Source: Clostridia bacterium
GTDB lineage: Bacteria > Bacillota_A > Clostridia > Oscillospirales > Acutalibacteraceae
DNA length: 29,881 bases
NCBI GenBank assembly: GCA_024699005.1
Contig: JAILQN010000071.1
Location: 1 to 29,881 of the forward strand
Direction of reading: 5' to 3'
Position numbers and translations under genes: made by a program. Positions within the stretch are counted from its first letter, which is position 1. The number at the start of each line of letters is the position of its first letter. Shown piece after piece: positions 6,939 through 14,227 of the stretch. The notes under the pieces were generated by a model. That model did not search any database. It worked only from the letters and a program-made list of their open reading frames with translations, and was not told the DNA's origin.

Positions 6939-8498
6939 ATGAATCGAAACAGCGACGCCGGCAAAAACGGAGGTATGACAGTCACAAGACTGCTGATATA
7001 CGCCGCAGAAAGATACAAAACAAAGACCTGTATCGATTACAGGCGGTCGGATAAAGAGATCGTGAGGACTTACGAGGATATTCTTCGCGACAGTCTTGCT
7101 TTCTGCGCGTTTTTTTCGCGCTCATTTCCCCGCGGCTCTCATATCGCGCTGCTGGGCAGGACATCCTACAACTATCTTTGCTGTCTCAACGGCATAATCA
7201 TGGCGGACTGCGTCGCCGTTCCCCTCTCGGAAAAGATGACAGAAGAGGAAACGGCACGTCTGCTCCGGGACAGCGACAGCGTTTATCTGGTTTATAACTC
7301 GCTCACCGCAGACAGGGCGCAGGCGGTCTTGCCTCAATGCCCGCTCATCGGCGGCAGTCTCGATCTCTCCGATCGCCAGGTGGTCAAAAACATTTTTGCC
7401 GGGACAGGCAACGGAGCCGATCCGGACTCACTACTCACCCGGGAACAGCCCGACTCCCCCGCCGTAATGATCTACACCTCCGGCACCACCGGCGACAAAA
7501 AAGGCGCAGTCCTGACTTCGGAGGCGCTGATCTCAAACGTATTTTTCAAGGAGATGAGCTTTGAGGGCGGGCACGTGGCGCTGAACGTGCTGCCGATGTA
7601 CCACATCTTCTCTTTTTCCTGCGACTATCTCAAAAATCTGAAAGACGGGGTGAAGATCTGTCTGTGCGCCGATATACCGCATCTTGCGGACGACCTTCTT
7701 TACTTCGAACCCACCATGCTGCGGCTGGTGCCCATGATCGCGGATTCACTGCTCCGCAGAGTGCGGATAATCAGGAGACGCGACCCGTCCCTCTCCCCGC
7801 GCGCCGCCGCGGAAAAAGTCTTCGGCTCACGGCTGCGGCACATCATCGTTTCGGGGGCGGCTTATTCCGCGTCCAACGACCGTGAGTTCACGGAGATGGG
7901 CATAACCATACGCCAGGGTTACGGCATGACCGAGACAGGTCCGCGCATCGCCGTCCCCGACGGAAAGACCTGCGCGGCGTCAGGCGGCAGGATCATCAGC
8001 ATCTGCGACGTAAGGATCGAAAACGGCGAGATACAGGTCAGAAGCCCCTCGCTTATGAGCGGCTACTACAAACGCCCGGAGGAGACCGCCGCGGTATTTA
8101 CGGAGGACGGCTGGTTCCGCACCGGCGACCTGGGCAGGATCAGCGAAGACGGCGAGCTGTTCATCACCGGCAGGCTGAAGAACACGATCATCCTTCCGAA
8201 CGGCGAAAATATCTCGCCGGAGGAGATAGAAATGAAGTACGTTTCCGATCCGCTGGTGTCCGAGATCGAGGTCTATGAGCGGGACGGCAGCATCTGCGCG
8301 GACATATTCCCCGATCTGAACTACGCGCGTATCAACCGCATCACCGACGCCGAAGCGCGGATAGAAGCCCTCGTCAGGCAAACCAACGCCTCCGACCGGG
8401 CGGAAAAGGAGATAGCCGTCGTGAACGTGGTGTATGAACCGCTGCCGAAGACGGAGACCGGAAAACTGAAACGCAGATCGGTGAAAAACAGTAAGTAG
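6939..8498 (+). CDS. Adenylate-forming ligase (acyl-CoA/ACP synthetase type), first copy
   Basis: A 519-residue ANL-superfamily enzyme that would activate a carboxylic acid with ATP to an acyl-adenylate and load it onto CoA or the carrier protein encoded downstream. Motifs: the P-loop MIYTSGTTGDKKG at about 176-188, YGMTETGP near 327, WFRTGDLG near 394, the hinge GRLKNTI, and the C-terminal catalytic lysine in PKTETGKLKRR near 503. It is closest in style to long-chain acyl-CoA synthetases rather than NRPS A-domains; the substrate is unknown. The ATG at 6939 has GGGGAAA upstream; an internal ATG at 6975 has its GGAGG too close. First gene of a four-gene operon; the next gene begins 39 bp downstream. 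Residues DGSICADIFPD (codon TGC) align with the UGA site of the second ligase. Confidence 0.9.
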   Translation: MNRNSDAGKNGGMTVTRLLIYAAERYKTKTCIDYRRSDKEIVRTYEDILRDSLAFCAFFSRSFPRGSHIALLGRTSYNYLCCLNGIIMADCVAVPLSEKMTEEETARLLRDSDSVYLVYNSLTADRAQAVLPQCPLIGGSLDLSDRQVVKNIFAGTGNGADPDSLLTREQPDSPAVMIYTSGTTGDKKGAVLTSEALISNVFFKEMSFEGGHVALNVLPMYHIFSFSCDYLKNLKDGVKICLCADIPHLADDLLYFEPTMLRLVPMIADSLLRRVRIIRRRDPSLSPRAAAEKVFGSRLRHIIVSGAAYSASNDREFTEMGITIRQGYGMTETGPRIAVPDGKTCAASGGRIISICDVRIENGEIQVRSPSLMSGYYKRPEETAAVFTEDGWFRTGDLGRISEDGELFITGRLKNTIILPNGENISPEEIEMKYVSDPLVSEIEVYERDGSICADIFPDLNYARINRITDAEARIEALVRQTNASDRAEKEIAVVNVVYEPLPKTETGKLKRRSVKNSK

Positions 8499-8537
8499 TG
8501 TTTACGCAACAATCAAGAAAGATATAAGGAGACCAAA

Positions 8538-9968
8538 ATGGTAGAAGTCAGACTTCAGAACGGACAGACTGCGGAGGCCTACCCGCTGACGCAGGCGCAG
8601 AGGCTGATGTACTTCGTGTACAATTCCTACGGCAAAAATCCCGCCGTGCTCAACATAGGCACGGGGTGTTACTGGCAGGGAGAATTCCACGCCGACACCC
8701 TCAGGGAGGCGCTGCGGGAGGCCATAGACCGCTGCGACGTGATGCGGCTTCGCTTCACGCCCGATCAGCAGTTCGGCCTCGTGCAGTATCTCGCCCCCGA
8801 AAGCGAAACTGAAATAGAGGAATACGATCACTCCGGGATGAGCGGGGAAGAGTCCTTCGCCACGCTGAAAAAGTGGACGACGGCGGGCATCGATTTCATT
8901 CAGAAACCTCTCAACACCATCCGGATAATGCATCTGCCCGGCGGATACAACGGATTTTACGCAAAATTCCATCATCTCGCCTTCGACGGCTACGCGGCGA
9001 AAGCGTTCATACGCGACGCAATGTCCATCTACGTAAGCAAAAGGACCGGCGCGCCGTATCCGAAGCCTACGAAAAGATATATCGACGCCATGAAACAGGA
9101 GCTCGCTTATCTTGACTCCGACGCCCGCAAGGCCGACCGCGCCTACTGGATGCAGCGATTTTCCGCGGAGAGCGAGCCCATATTCAACGATTATCTGATA
9201 GACAACCGCCTCACGAAGTACCGCGCGGAAACGGGAGACCCTGACCGCAGATACGTGCTGATGTTCGAGGGCGAGCATCCCGAATCCAGGACCCTGCTCT
9301 ACGAAATGTCCGACGAAGACTCCGCGCTGGTGCGCGACGCCTGCGCCGCCAACAGTCTCAGCATCCCCTGCGTGCTGATGCTGGGTCTCCGGACCGCCCT
9401 CTCCGCTTTCAACAAGCGTCAGGAGGACGTCTCCTTCAAATTCATGATCAACCGCCGCGGCACCCTGCTCGAAAAGGGCTCTTACGGCAACCGCTGGCAG
9501 TTTTTCACGCTTAGGACGATCATCGACCCGACCCTCTCCTTCGCCGACGCCGCCCGCGCCGTCGAGGACGAGCAGAACGAGGTGTTCAGACACTGTTCCT
9601 TCGACACCCTCGAGATGTACCATATCAAACATATGGCGATGAAGATGGAAAGACTGGAACAGACCTACGACACCATGAGCTTCTCTTATCACGCGCCCAT
9701 GGAGATCCCATTTGAGACAGAAGAGAACCGCCGCACGGCAAAGGGCATCTGGTACAACAACGATTATTCCGTCCAGAACCTGTACCTGACCGTCAAGCAC
9801 CGTCTCAACGACAACGGCTTCGAGTTCATCTTCGAATACCGCATCTGCGAGGATTCCAGGGCGGATCTGGAGGTGCTTTACGACAAAATGCAGAAGGCGA
9901 TCCTGCTCGGCGCAAAAAATCCCGATATGACCATAGGCGAGATACTGGATACGGTCGGAGAAATCTGA
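8538..9968 (+). CDS. Stand-alone condensation-domain protein
   Basis: A 476-residue protein of the condensation (PF00668) superfamily. It opens with YPLTQAQRLMYFVYNSY (about 13-29), matching the C1 motif, and carries the catalytic HHLAFDG, i.e. HHxxxDG, at 145-151. A second half with VSFKFMINRRGTLL resembles the later C-domain core. C domains join a carrier-bound acyl group to an amine or hydroxyl; relatives with the same motif include PapA and wax-ester synthases, so ester formation is equally possible. It is a single domain with no attached A or carrier domain. RBS AAGGAGACC precedes the ATG; the stop is 11 bp before the ACP gene. With only one carrier protein present, the acceptor is probably a soluble small molecule (inference). 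Confidence 0.88.
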   Translation: MVEVRLQNGQTAEAYPLTQAQRLMYFVYNSYGKNPAVLNIGTGCYWQGEFHADTLREALREAIDRCDVMRLRFTPDQQFGLVQYLAPESETEIEEYDHSGMSGEESFATLKKWTTAGIDFIQKPLNTIRIMHLPGGYNGFYAKFHHLAFDGYAAKAFIRDAMSIYVSKRTGAPYPKPTKRYIDAMKQELAYLDSDARKADRAYWMQRFSAESEPIFNDYLIDNRLTKYRAETGDPDRRYVLMFEGEHPESRTLLYEMSDEDSALVRDACAANSLSIPCVLMLGLRTALSAFNKRQEDVSFKFMINRRGTLLEKGSYGNRWQFFTLRTIIDPTLSFADAARAVEDEQNEVFRHCSFDTLEMYHIKHMAMKMERLEQTYDTMSFSYHAPMEIPFETEENRRTAKGIWYNNDYSVQNLYLTVKHRLNDNGFEFIFEYRICEDSRADLEVLYDKMQKAILLGAKNPDMTIGEILDTVGEI

Positions 9969-9979
9969 GGTGAACTAAA

Positions 9980-10216
9980 ATGGATGAAATTATAAACGTT
10001 ATACTCAATTACGTTGAACCCGATGAGGAGATCACGGGCGATTCGCTGCTCAAGCAGGACTGCGGACTGACTTCGTTCGACACCACCTGCATCGTGGGCG
10101 AGCTCTGCGACAAATACGGCGTCAGCGACAGGGATCTTAAGATAAGATCGATCCGCACCGTGCGAGACCTTTACGACGCGCTCGAAAAAGCGGCTGAGGA
10201 GAAAAAAGCCGGATGA
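9980..10216 (+). CDS. Acyl/peptidyl carrier protein
   Basis: A 78-residue acidic helical protein. The phosphopantetheine site is visible as DCGLTSFD, with Ser32 in the place of the DSL/DSI serine of ACPs, followed by a helix II-like stretch. Length, acidity and the final ALEKAAEEKK fit free-standing ACP/PCPs. It would carry the acyl or aminoacyl thioester between the ligases and the condensation protein. GAGGTGA sits just before its ATG, and its TGA stop overlaps the ATG of the next gene (ATGA), which indicates coupled, near-equal translation with the second ligase. No phosphopantetheinyl transferase is visible in the window, so activation would rely on one elsewhere. Confidence 0.9.
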   Translation: MDEIINVILNYVEPDEEITGDSLLKQDCGLTSFDTTCIVGELCDKYGVSDRDLKIRSIRTVRDLYDALEKAAEEKKAG

Positions 10217-11832
10217 CACCCAGGGAATACTACAGCGATTTTCCCGTCCTGCCCACCGTCCGGGATCTTATACTCGACGGATTCGAGCGCGGCGGGGACA
10301 AGAGACAGTTCCTGTTTGAGGACGAGGAAGGGAACGAAAAGGAAAAACGCTTTTCGGACGTACGCCGCGACACGCTGGCGTTCGCAGCGTTCCTGCGGTC
10401 AAAAGGCCTTGCAAAAGGCGACCGTTTCGCGATCCTGTGCGAGAACCGTTATTTCTGGAACGTGGCGTTTTACGCCTGCGCCGTCTCCGGTATAGTTATA
10501 CTGCCCCTGGATGTCGGCCTCGCGGAGGACGGAGTCATCGATCAGATCGAAGCGTCAGGCTGCCGCGCGGCGTTCTGTTCGGAAAAACAGAGACCGAAGA
10601 TCGACGCCTGTCTCGCCCGGGAAAGCTGTCCCCTCGAATTCTTCTTTTCGACCGGCGAGGAAGAAAAATACGTTGATCCCGGCTCAGGCGCGGACGGCGC
10701 GGACGCAGCTCCCGATATCGAAGTAAAACCGGACGATCTGCTGGCGATAGTTTACACCTCCGGCACCACCGGCAGGACCAAGGGAATAATGCTGACCCAC
10801 AAAAACGTGTGCGCCGACGTTTACGCCGTCGTGCACCTGCAGAAACCGGTCCACGGGATCGGTCTTCTTCCGCTCAACCATACTTTCTCCTGGGTCAGCG
10901 GTCTGTTCGCCACACTCGTCGCAAGTCAGTGGGGCTACATCTGCACCAATCTTTCCCACGTCTACAGGGATATTAAAAAATACCGTCCGTACCAATTCGC
11001 CGCCGTGCCGATGGTGGTGGAGATGATCTATCAGAACATCATCATCACCGCGAAAAGGAACGGCAGCTACGACAGACTGATGCAGGGCATAGAGATGAGC
11101 CGGAATTTCATGCTGAGCGGTTACGACGCCAGACGCGAGATGTTCTCGGAGATACACGAAAAATTCGGCGGCAATCTGGAGACCATATACTGCGCAGGGG
11201 CTTATCTTGACCCGAAGATCGAGCGTTTCATGTTCGATATCGGGATTCAGGTGCTGACGGCGTACGGTCTGACGGAGTGCTCCCCCGGCGTGACCTGCTC
11301 CAGGAGATACGAATACAAATTCGGCTCCGCCGGTCTGCCGATGGAATGCTGCGAGATCAGGATAAACGAGCCGGACGAGGACGGCGTGGGCGAGATATAC
11401 GTGCGCGGCGACAACGTCATGGCGGGCTACTATAACGACCCGGACGCCACCGCGTCGGTATTCGACGGCGAATGGCTCAAAACCGGCGACGTCGGATACA
11501 TAGACGAGGACGGCTATCTGTTCTTCACCGGCAGAAAAAAGAACCTTATTATCCTTTCCAACGGCAAGAACGTATCGCCCGAGGAGATAGAGAACAGGAT
11601 ACGCTCCGATATAGAGTACGTCAAAGAAGTCGTGGTCAGCGCAAAAAACGGTCTGATCTGAGCCGAAGTATTCCTTGACGAAGAGAAGCACCCCGACGCC
11701 CGCGACAGGATCAACGCCGACGTTGCCGAAGTGAACGCGCATCTGCCCGATTACGAGCAGATACAGAAGATCGAAATACGGGATACGGAGTTCCCGAAGA
11801 CGACCACGCTGAAGATCAGAAGAGGAGCTTAG
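10213..11832 (+). CDS. Second adenylate-forming ligase, interrupted by an in-frame UGA
   Basis: Without the UGA this frame encodes 539 residues of an ANL-superfamily ligase; the uninterrupted part is 482 residues, ending at 11661. Motifs: IVYTSGTTGRTKG near 178-190, YGLTECSPG near 351, WLKTGDVG near 422, FTGRKKNLIILSNGKNVSPEEIE near 439. After the TGA (11659-11661) the same frame continues for 56 codons with family-typical sequence: AEVFLDEEKHPDARDR, then FPKTTTLKIRR with the catalytic A10 lysine, then TAG. The first ligase aligns here as SICADIFPD, so the UGA replaces a Cys codon (TGC to TGA). Termination would leave no catalytic C-terminal domain. Options are a recent nonsense mutation, a sequence error, readthrough, or recoding. 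The gene overlaps the ACP stop by 4 bp and would load the ACP or activate a second acid. Confidence 0.85.
11659..11661 (+). other. In-frame UGA at a conserved Cys position
   Basis: The TGA lies in a fully conserved reading frame with no indel. UGA is used as a normal stop by neighbours (for example the condensation protein and ACP genes), so the genome does not globally reassign it. A weak 6-bp stem with one bulge (about 11671-11687, loop GACG) starts 9 nt after it; it only marginally resembles a bacterial SECIS. Confidence 0.8.
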
Positions 11833-11894
11833 GGACGCCCTGCCGTCACCGCCCGGGGCGGAATTGCAGAATCCGAAGTTTTTTGACATATTAC

Positions 11895-11923
11895 TTGACA
11901 CCCTACAAAGTAGGGTGTATAAT
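11895..11923 (+). promoter_or_regulatory. Consensus sigma-A promoter of the toxin-antitoxin pair
   Basis: -35 TTGACA (11895-11900), exactly 17 bp, -10 TATAAT (11918-11923): both hexamers perfect. A second TTGACA lies at 11883-11888. Transcription would begin near 11930, about 28 nt before the toxin ATG. Confidence 0.9.
11898..11918. promoter_or_regulatory. Perfect palindromic operator inside the promoter spacer
   Basis: The arms ACACCCTAC (11898-11906) and GTAGGGTGT (11910-11918) are perfect complements around AAA. The palindrome fills the spacer and overlaps both hexamers, the position expected for autorepression by the antitoxin or the toxin-antitoxin complex. Confidence 0.8.
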
Positions 11924-11957
11924 ATTGATACATCATAAAGACGCAGGACTCATTTAA

Positions 11958-12305
11958 ATGAATCGCATTTTTATAGAAGTTCCTTTATTTACAAAAAGGT
12001 GGTCTGAAATCGGCCTTGGCGATAAAGACTTGATACGGCTTCAGATCATGCTGCTGAAAGACCCCGAATCCGGACCTGTTATAGAAGGAACCGGCGGAAT
12101 AAGAAAAGTACGTTTCCCTCTTGAACATCGTGGAAAAAGCGGCAGCGTTCGTGTTTGCTATACAGACTTCGCAGAATATGAGGTCACCTATCTTATTACC
12201 GCTTTTACGAAAAAAGATCAGGAAAACCTTACAGTTGATGAAAAAAAGGTTTTGCTCAAGCTCGTGAAATCGCTTCGGGATGCAGAGCGTGACAGAAGGA
12301 GGTAA
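11958..12305 (+). CDS. RelE/HigB-type toxin (probable mRNA interferase)
   Basis: A 115-residue basic protein of the RelE superfamily (PF06296/HigB2-like). The recognisable core is KVRFPLEHRGKSGSVRVCYT (about 50-69), followed by VTYLITAFTKKDQENLTVDEKK, where the family has strand, then a basic Lys-rich helix. The conserved GKSGG..R..Y pattern is present as GKSGSVRVCY. Such toxins cleave mRNA at the ribosome when free of the antitoxin. It is the first gene of a toxin-first pair, the order typical of HigBA rather than RelBE. ATG at 11958 has a weak AGGACTC before it, which would keep toxin translation below that of the antitoxin. The antitoxin gene starts 5 bp after its stop. Confidence 0.85.
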   Translation: MNRIFIEVPLFTKRWSEIGLGDKDLIRLQIMLLKDPESGPVIEGTGGIRKVRFPLEHRGKSGSVRVCYTDFAEYEVTYLITAFTKKDQENLTVDEKKVLLKLVKSLRDAERDRRR

Positions 12306-12310
12306 TCACT

Positions 12311-12622
12311 ATGAGCACACTCTTTGACGACCTTCAGGAAGGCTTGATTCAGGCTATTGATTATGCAAAAGGTGACGGTCCTGCCCGAACTGTTACTTAT
12401 AGAATCGACCCGGTTATCGAATTCAACAAAGACCAGATACGGGAAATCCGCATGGGTGCCAAAATGACACAGCATACCTTTGCAGATTACCTTGGCGTAT
12501 CCGTAAAAACCGTTGAAGCTTGGGAACGAGGAAGAACACATCCGACAGGCCCCGCGTGCCGACTTATGAATTTCCTTGCAAATAATCAGATTCAAATGCT
12601 GCCTTTTATTTCGGTTGAATGA
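12311..12622 (+). CDS. HigA-type antitoxin with XRE helix-turn-helix
   Basis: A 103-residue protein with a C-terminal XRE-type helix-turn-helix: IREIRMGAKMTQHTFADYLG, then VSVKTVEAWERGRTHPTG (about residues 41-80). The N-terminal 40 residues probably bind the toxin. It should neutralise the preceding toxin and bind the palindrome in the promoter at 11898-11918. A strong AAGGAGGTAATC before the ATG, against a weak site on the toxin gene, gives the antitoxin excess that such systems need. A large hairpin 100 bp downstream ends the operon. Confidence 0.88.
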   Translation: MSTLFDDLQEGLIQAIDYAKGDGPARTVTYRIDPVIEFNKDQIREIRMGAKMTQHTFADYLGVSVKTVEAWERGRTHPTGPACRLMNFLANNQIQMLPFISVE

Positions 12623-12723
12623 AGTTTATACTCAGCCGCAGTCTTTCATCCATCCTCACTTAGTAAAGAGACATTGTCGAGCCTCCCACTTTACAGGGGT
12701 GCAGCTAAACCGACATAGGATAC

Positions 12724-12769
12724 AAACAACACCGTAAGAGGAAGAATTGGTCCTCTTACGGTGTTGTTT
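12724..12769. terminator. Bidirectional terminator with a 19-bp stem
   Basis: The perfect stem AAACAACACCGTAAGAGGA (12724-12742) pairs with 12751-12769 around an 8-nt loop. The A-rich base on one side and T-rich base on the other suit both strands, so it probably separates the toxin-antitoxin operon from the convergent minus-strand gene ending at 12855. I see nothing recognisable in 12623-12723. Confidence 0.8.
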
Positions 12770-12854
12770 CGTTCCCATCTTCAGGATCCGAGTAAGATTT
12801 CGTGAAATGCTGTCATGCTTTCGTCAACTCAGATTATCGGAGTCCCATCTATCG

Positions 12855-13424
12855 TCACCAATAATACGTCTCGTTTTCGGGTTTAACGGTAGCGATCTCA
12901 GGAAACCCGTAATGAGTTGCGGCTATGATCTTACCTTTAACGCATATCCGGAAAGATTGTTTCAGTTTCTCCGGAGTCAGCCCCTCCGCCAGGTCCTTTC
13001 TGATAAACGCTTTCACAGCCAATTCCTTTGAGCTTTTGGAATAGATTACCTGACTGTACGGAGCTTCACGTACAAACTCTACGGAATTATCGACAAACAG
13101 ATCTGATTCATCCGACGGCGCGTCAAGAACGAACTTGTACTTGCGAAGGTAGAACGGCGTTTTGTTTATCGCGAATCCGCGTATTATGATCCCGCAGTAA
13201 TCGCCCGCATTTTCTTTGTACGTTTTCTCCGCTGTTTTTTCAGATGAACCGAAATCTATCCAATGATTCCATGTTTTTGTATCGGGAACAAATTCAATGG
13301 ATTTCGGTTCAAAATCGATTCTGACCTGATAAGTCAGCTTATATACCGTTTGTATCAGTACCAGAACGGCGAGGATTATCAAAAAGCATTTGACTTTTTT
13401 TGATTTGCGCATCTTCTCAGACAA
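12855..13424 (-). CDS. Membrane-anchored protein of unknown function (189 aa)
   Basis: Not recognised. After a basic start (MSEKMRKSKKVK) comes one hydrophobic helix, CFLIILAVLVLIQTVY (about 13-28), with no cleavage site, so the remaining 160 residues should lie outside the membrane on a single N-terminal anchor. The outer part is mixed and beta-like (for example VRIDFEPKSIEFV, AGDYCGIIIRGFAINKTPFYL) with three cysteines and a final IATVKPENETYYW. The start is TTG, with AGGAGG 10 nt before it; an in-frame ATG four codons later would be too far from that site. It follows the gene at 13444-13893 by 19 bp and is probably co-transcribed with it. Confidence 0.7.
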   Translation of the reverse strand: MSEKMRKSKKVKCFLIILAVLVLIQTVYKLTYQVRIDFEPKSIEFVPDTKTWNHWIDFGSSEKTAEKTYKENAGDYCGIIIRGFAINKTPFYLRKYKFVLDAPSDESDLFVDNSVEFVREAPYSQVIYSKSSKELAVKAFIRKDLAEGLTPEKLKQSFRICVKGKIIAATHYGFPEIATVKPENETYYW

Positions 13425-13443
13425 AACTCACGTCCTCCTTCTG

Positions 13444-13893
13444 TCAATTATCATTATGGAAATAATACATTGTTCTGGTTTCTGCGTCATAGAAATAAAA
13501 TGTTGTATTATCCATTATATACCCATCACCTGCGTTTGGAGTGTAGTTATTGTCTTTTACAAAATAACTGTCTCCGACAGACACTTTTTCCGCCGGAAAA
13601 TCATAGTTATCCGGTTCATCCAGAAAATCATAGGGAAAGCTCTCTATCAGCGTTCTTAAAAAGTGTATATAAAGCCCGGAGACCTTATTAAAATACTTAT
13701 TCAGCTTAACATCCCTTTTGTATGTATAACGGCAATAGTCCGTAAAGTCCATGAACCCTTCGCCGAAATCCTCGTATTTTTTCGAGGGAAACAGCGGTAT
13801 ATTATGATCGACAAACAGCGAAAACCACGAGGCAAAACCACATACGCATACGGCTGCGATCACGATCAACAGTATCTTCGTTTTCTTTTTCAT
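13444..13893 (-). CDS. Membrane-anchored or secreted protein of unknown function (149 aa)
   Basis: Not recognised. MKKKTKILLIVIAAVCVCGFASWFSLFV is either an uncleaved anchor or a signal sequence; CVCGF lacks a proper lipobox, so a lipoprotein is unlikely. The exposed part is rich in aromatic and acidic residues (YEDFGEGFMDFTDYCRYTYKR) and ends YYFHNDN. The ATG is preceded by GATGGGG, a modest ribosome binding site. It heads a two-gene minus-strand unit with the 189-residue anchored protein 19 bp downstream; both have one N-terminal helix and a small outer domain, so they may work as a pair. Both are more AT-rich than the surrounding genes, which fits an accessory, possibly acquired, unit next to the toxin-antitoxin system (inference). 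Confidence 0.7.
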   Translation of the reverse strand: MKKKTKILLIVIAAVCVCGFASWFSLFVDHNIPLFPSKKYEDFGEGFMDFTDYCRYTYKRDVKLNKYFNKVSGLYIHFLRTLIESFPYDFLDEPDNYDFPAEKVSVGDSYFVKDNNYTPNAGDGYIMDNTTFYFYDAETRTMYYFHNDN

Positions 13894-14104
13894 ACCCCAT
13901 CACTTTCTGTTTATAATCAAAAACCTTATAAGTTATCTGCCATCAGCTTCCGACACTTTTTTACACTCCGTTTCTGAAAACCACATTTAATATTTATTGA
14001 ACAACATAACACTATAGCTTCCTGCCCGGTTGTCCGGCAGTCGCTTTATTTCTTTTATACTACTTCTTTGACTGAAACAGAGCTGTCAAATACAACGACG
14101 GAGG

Positions 14105-14156
14105 CAACAAAATTCCGCCGCAGGAGGAACATCCCCTTACGGCGGTTTTGTTTGTT
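14105..14156 (-). terminator. Probable terminator of the secreted hydrolase gene
   Basis: CCGCCG (14115-14120) pairs with CGGCGG (14140-14145), and A-rich/T-rich flanks extend the stem. Read on the minus strand, the tail is AATTTTGTTG. It stands about 80 bp after the stop of the minus-strand hydrolase. Confidence 0.55.
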
Positions 14157-14204
14157 ACATCACAGTTTCTGTTATTGATACGAGCCCGCAATCGAAAACA
14201 GACA

Positions 14205-14225
14205 CTTGGAACTCGGAACTTGGAA
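14205..14225. repeat. Tandem heptamer array, unit CTTGGAA
   Basis: Three units: CTTGGAA, CTCGGAA, CTTGGAA. The array abuts the stop codon of the minus-strand hydrolase gene (14228). The same unit occurs at 17761-17774. Confidence 0.8.
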
Positions 14226-14227
14226 CT

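Larger units (their letters stand above)
13894..14227. other. Gene-free stretch of 334 bp
   Basis: AT-rich. It holds a terminator-like hairpin (14105-14156) and a heptamer array (14205-14225). I see no gene; the promoter of the minus-strand pair must lie here, but no convincing -35/-10 pair stood out. Confidence 0.5.

Noticed and set aside
8502..9800. Minus-strand open frame of 432 codons opposite the condensation protein
   Set aside because: Antisense shadow: the plus strand has HHxxxDG, ribosome binding sites and operon spacing. GC-rich codon bias leaves the complementary frame open.
11662..11710. Clear bacterial SECIS element after the UGA
   Set aside because: Only a weak, AU-rich 6-bp stem with a bulge was found and the Cys it would replace is not catalytic, so I did not call a selenoprotein; it stays a test in the findings.
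6939..11832. DltA/DltC-type D-alanylation operon
   Set aside because: A carrier protein and ligase are present, but the operon has a condensation-domain protein and lacks DltB (MBOAT) and DltD.
10684..11901. Minus-strand open frame of 405 codons opposite the second ligase
   Set aside because: Antisense shadow of the ligase. It runs through the stop and past the gene end without any start signal.
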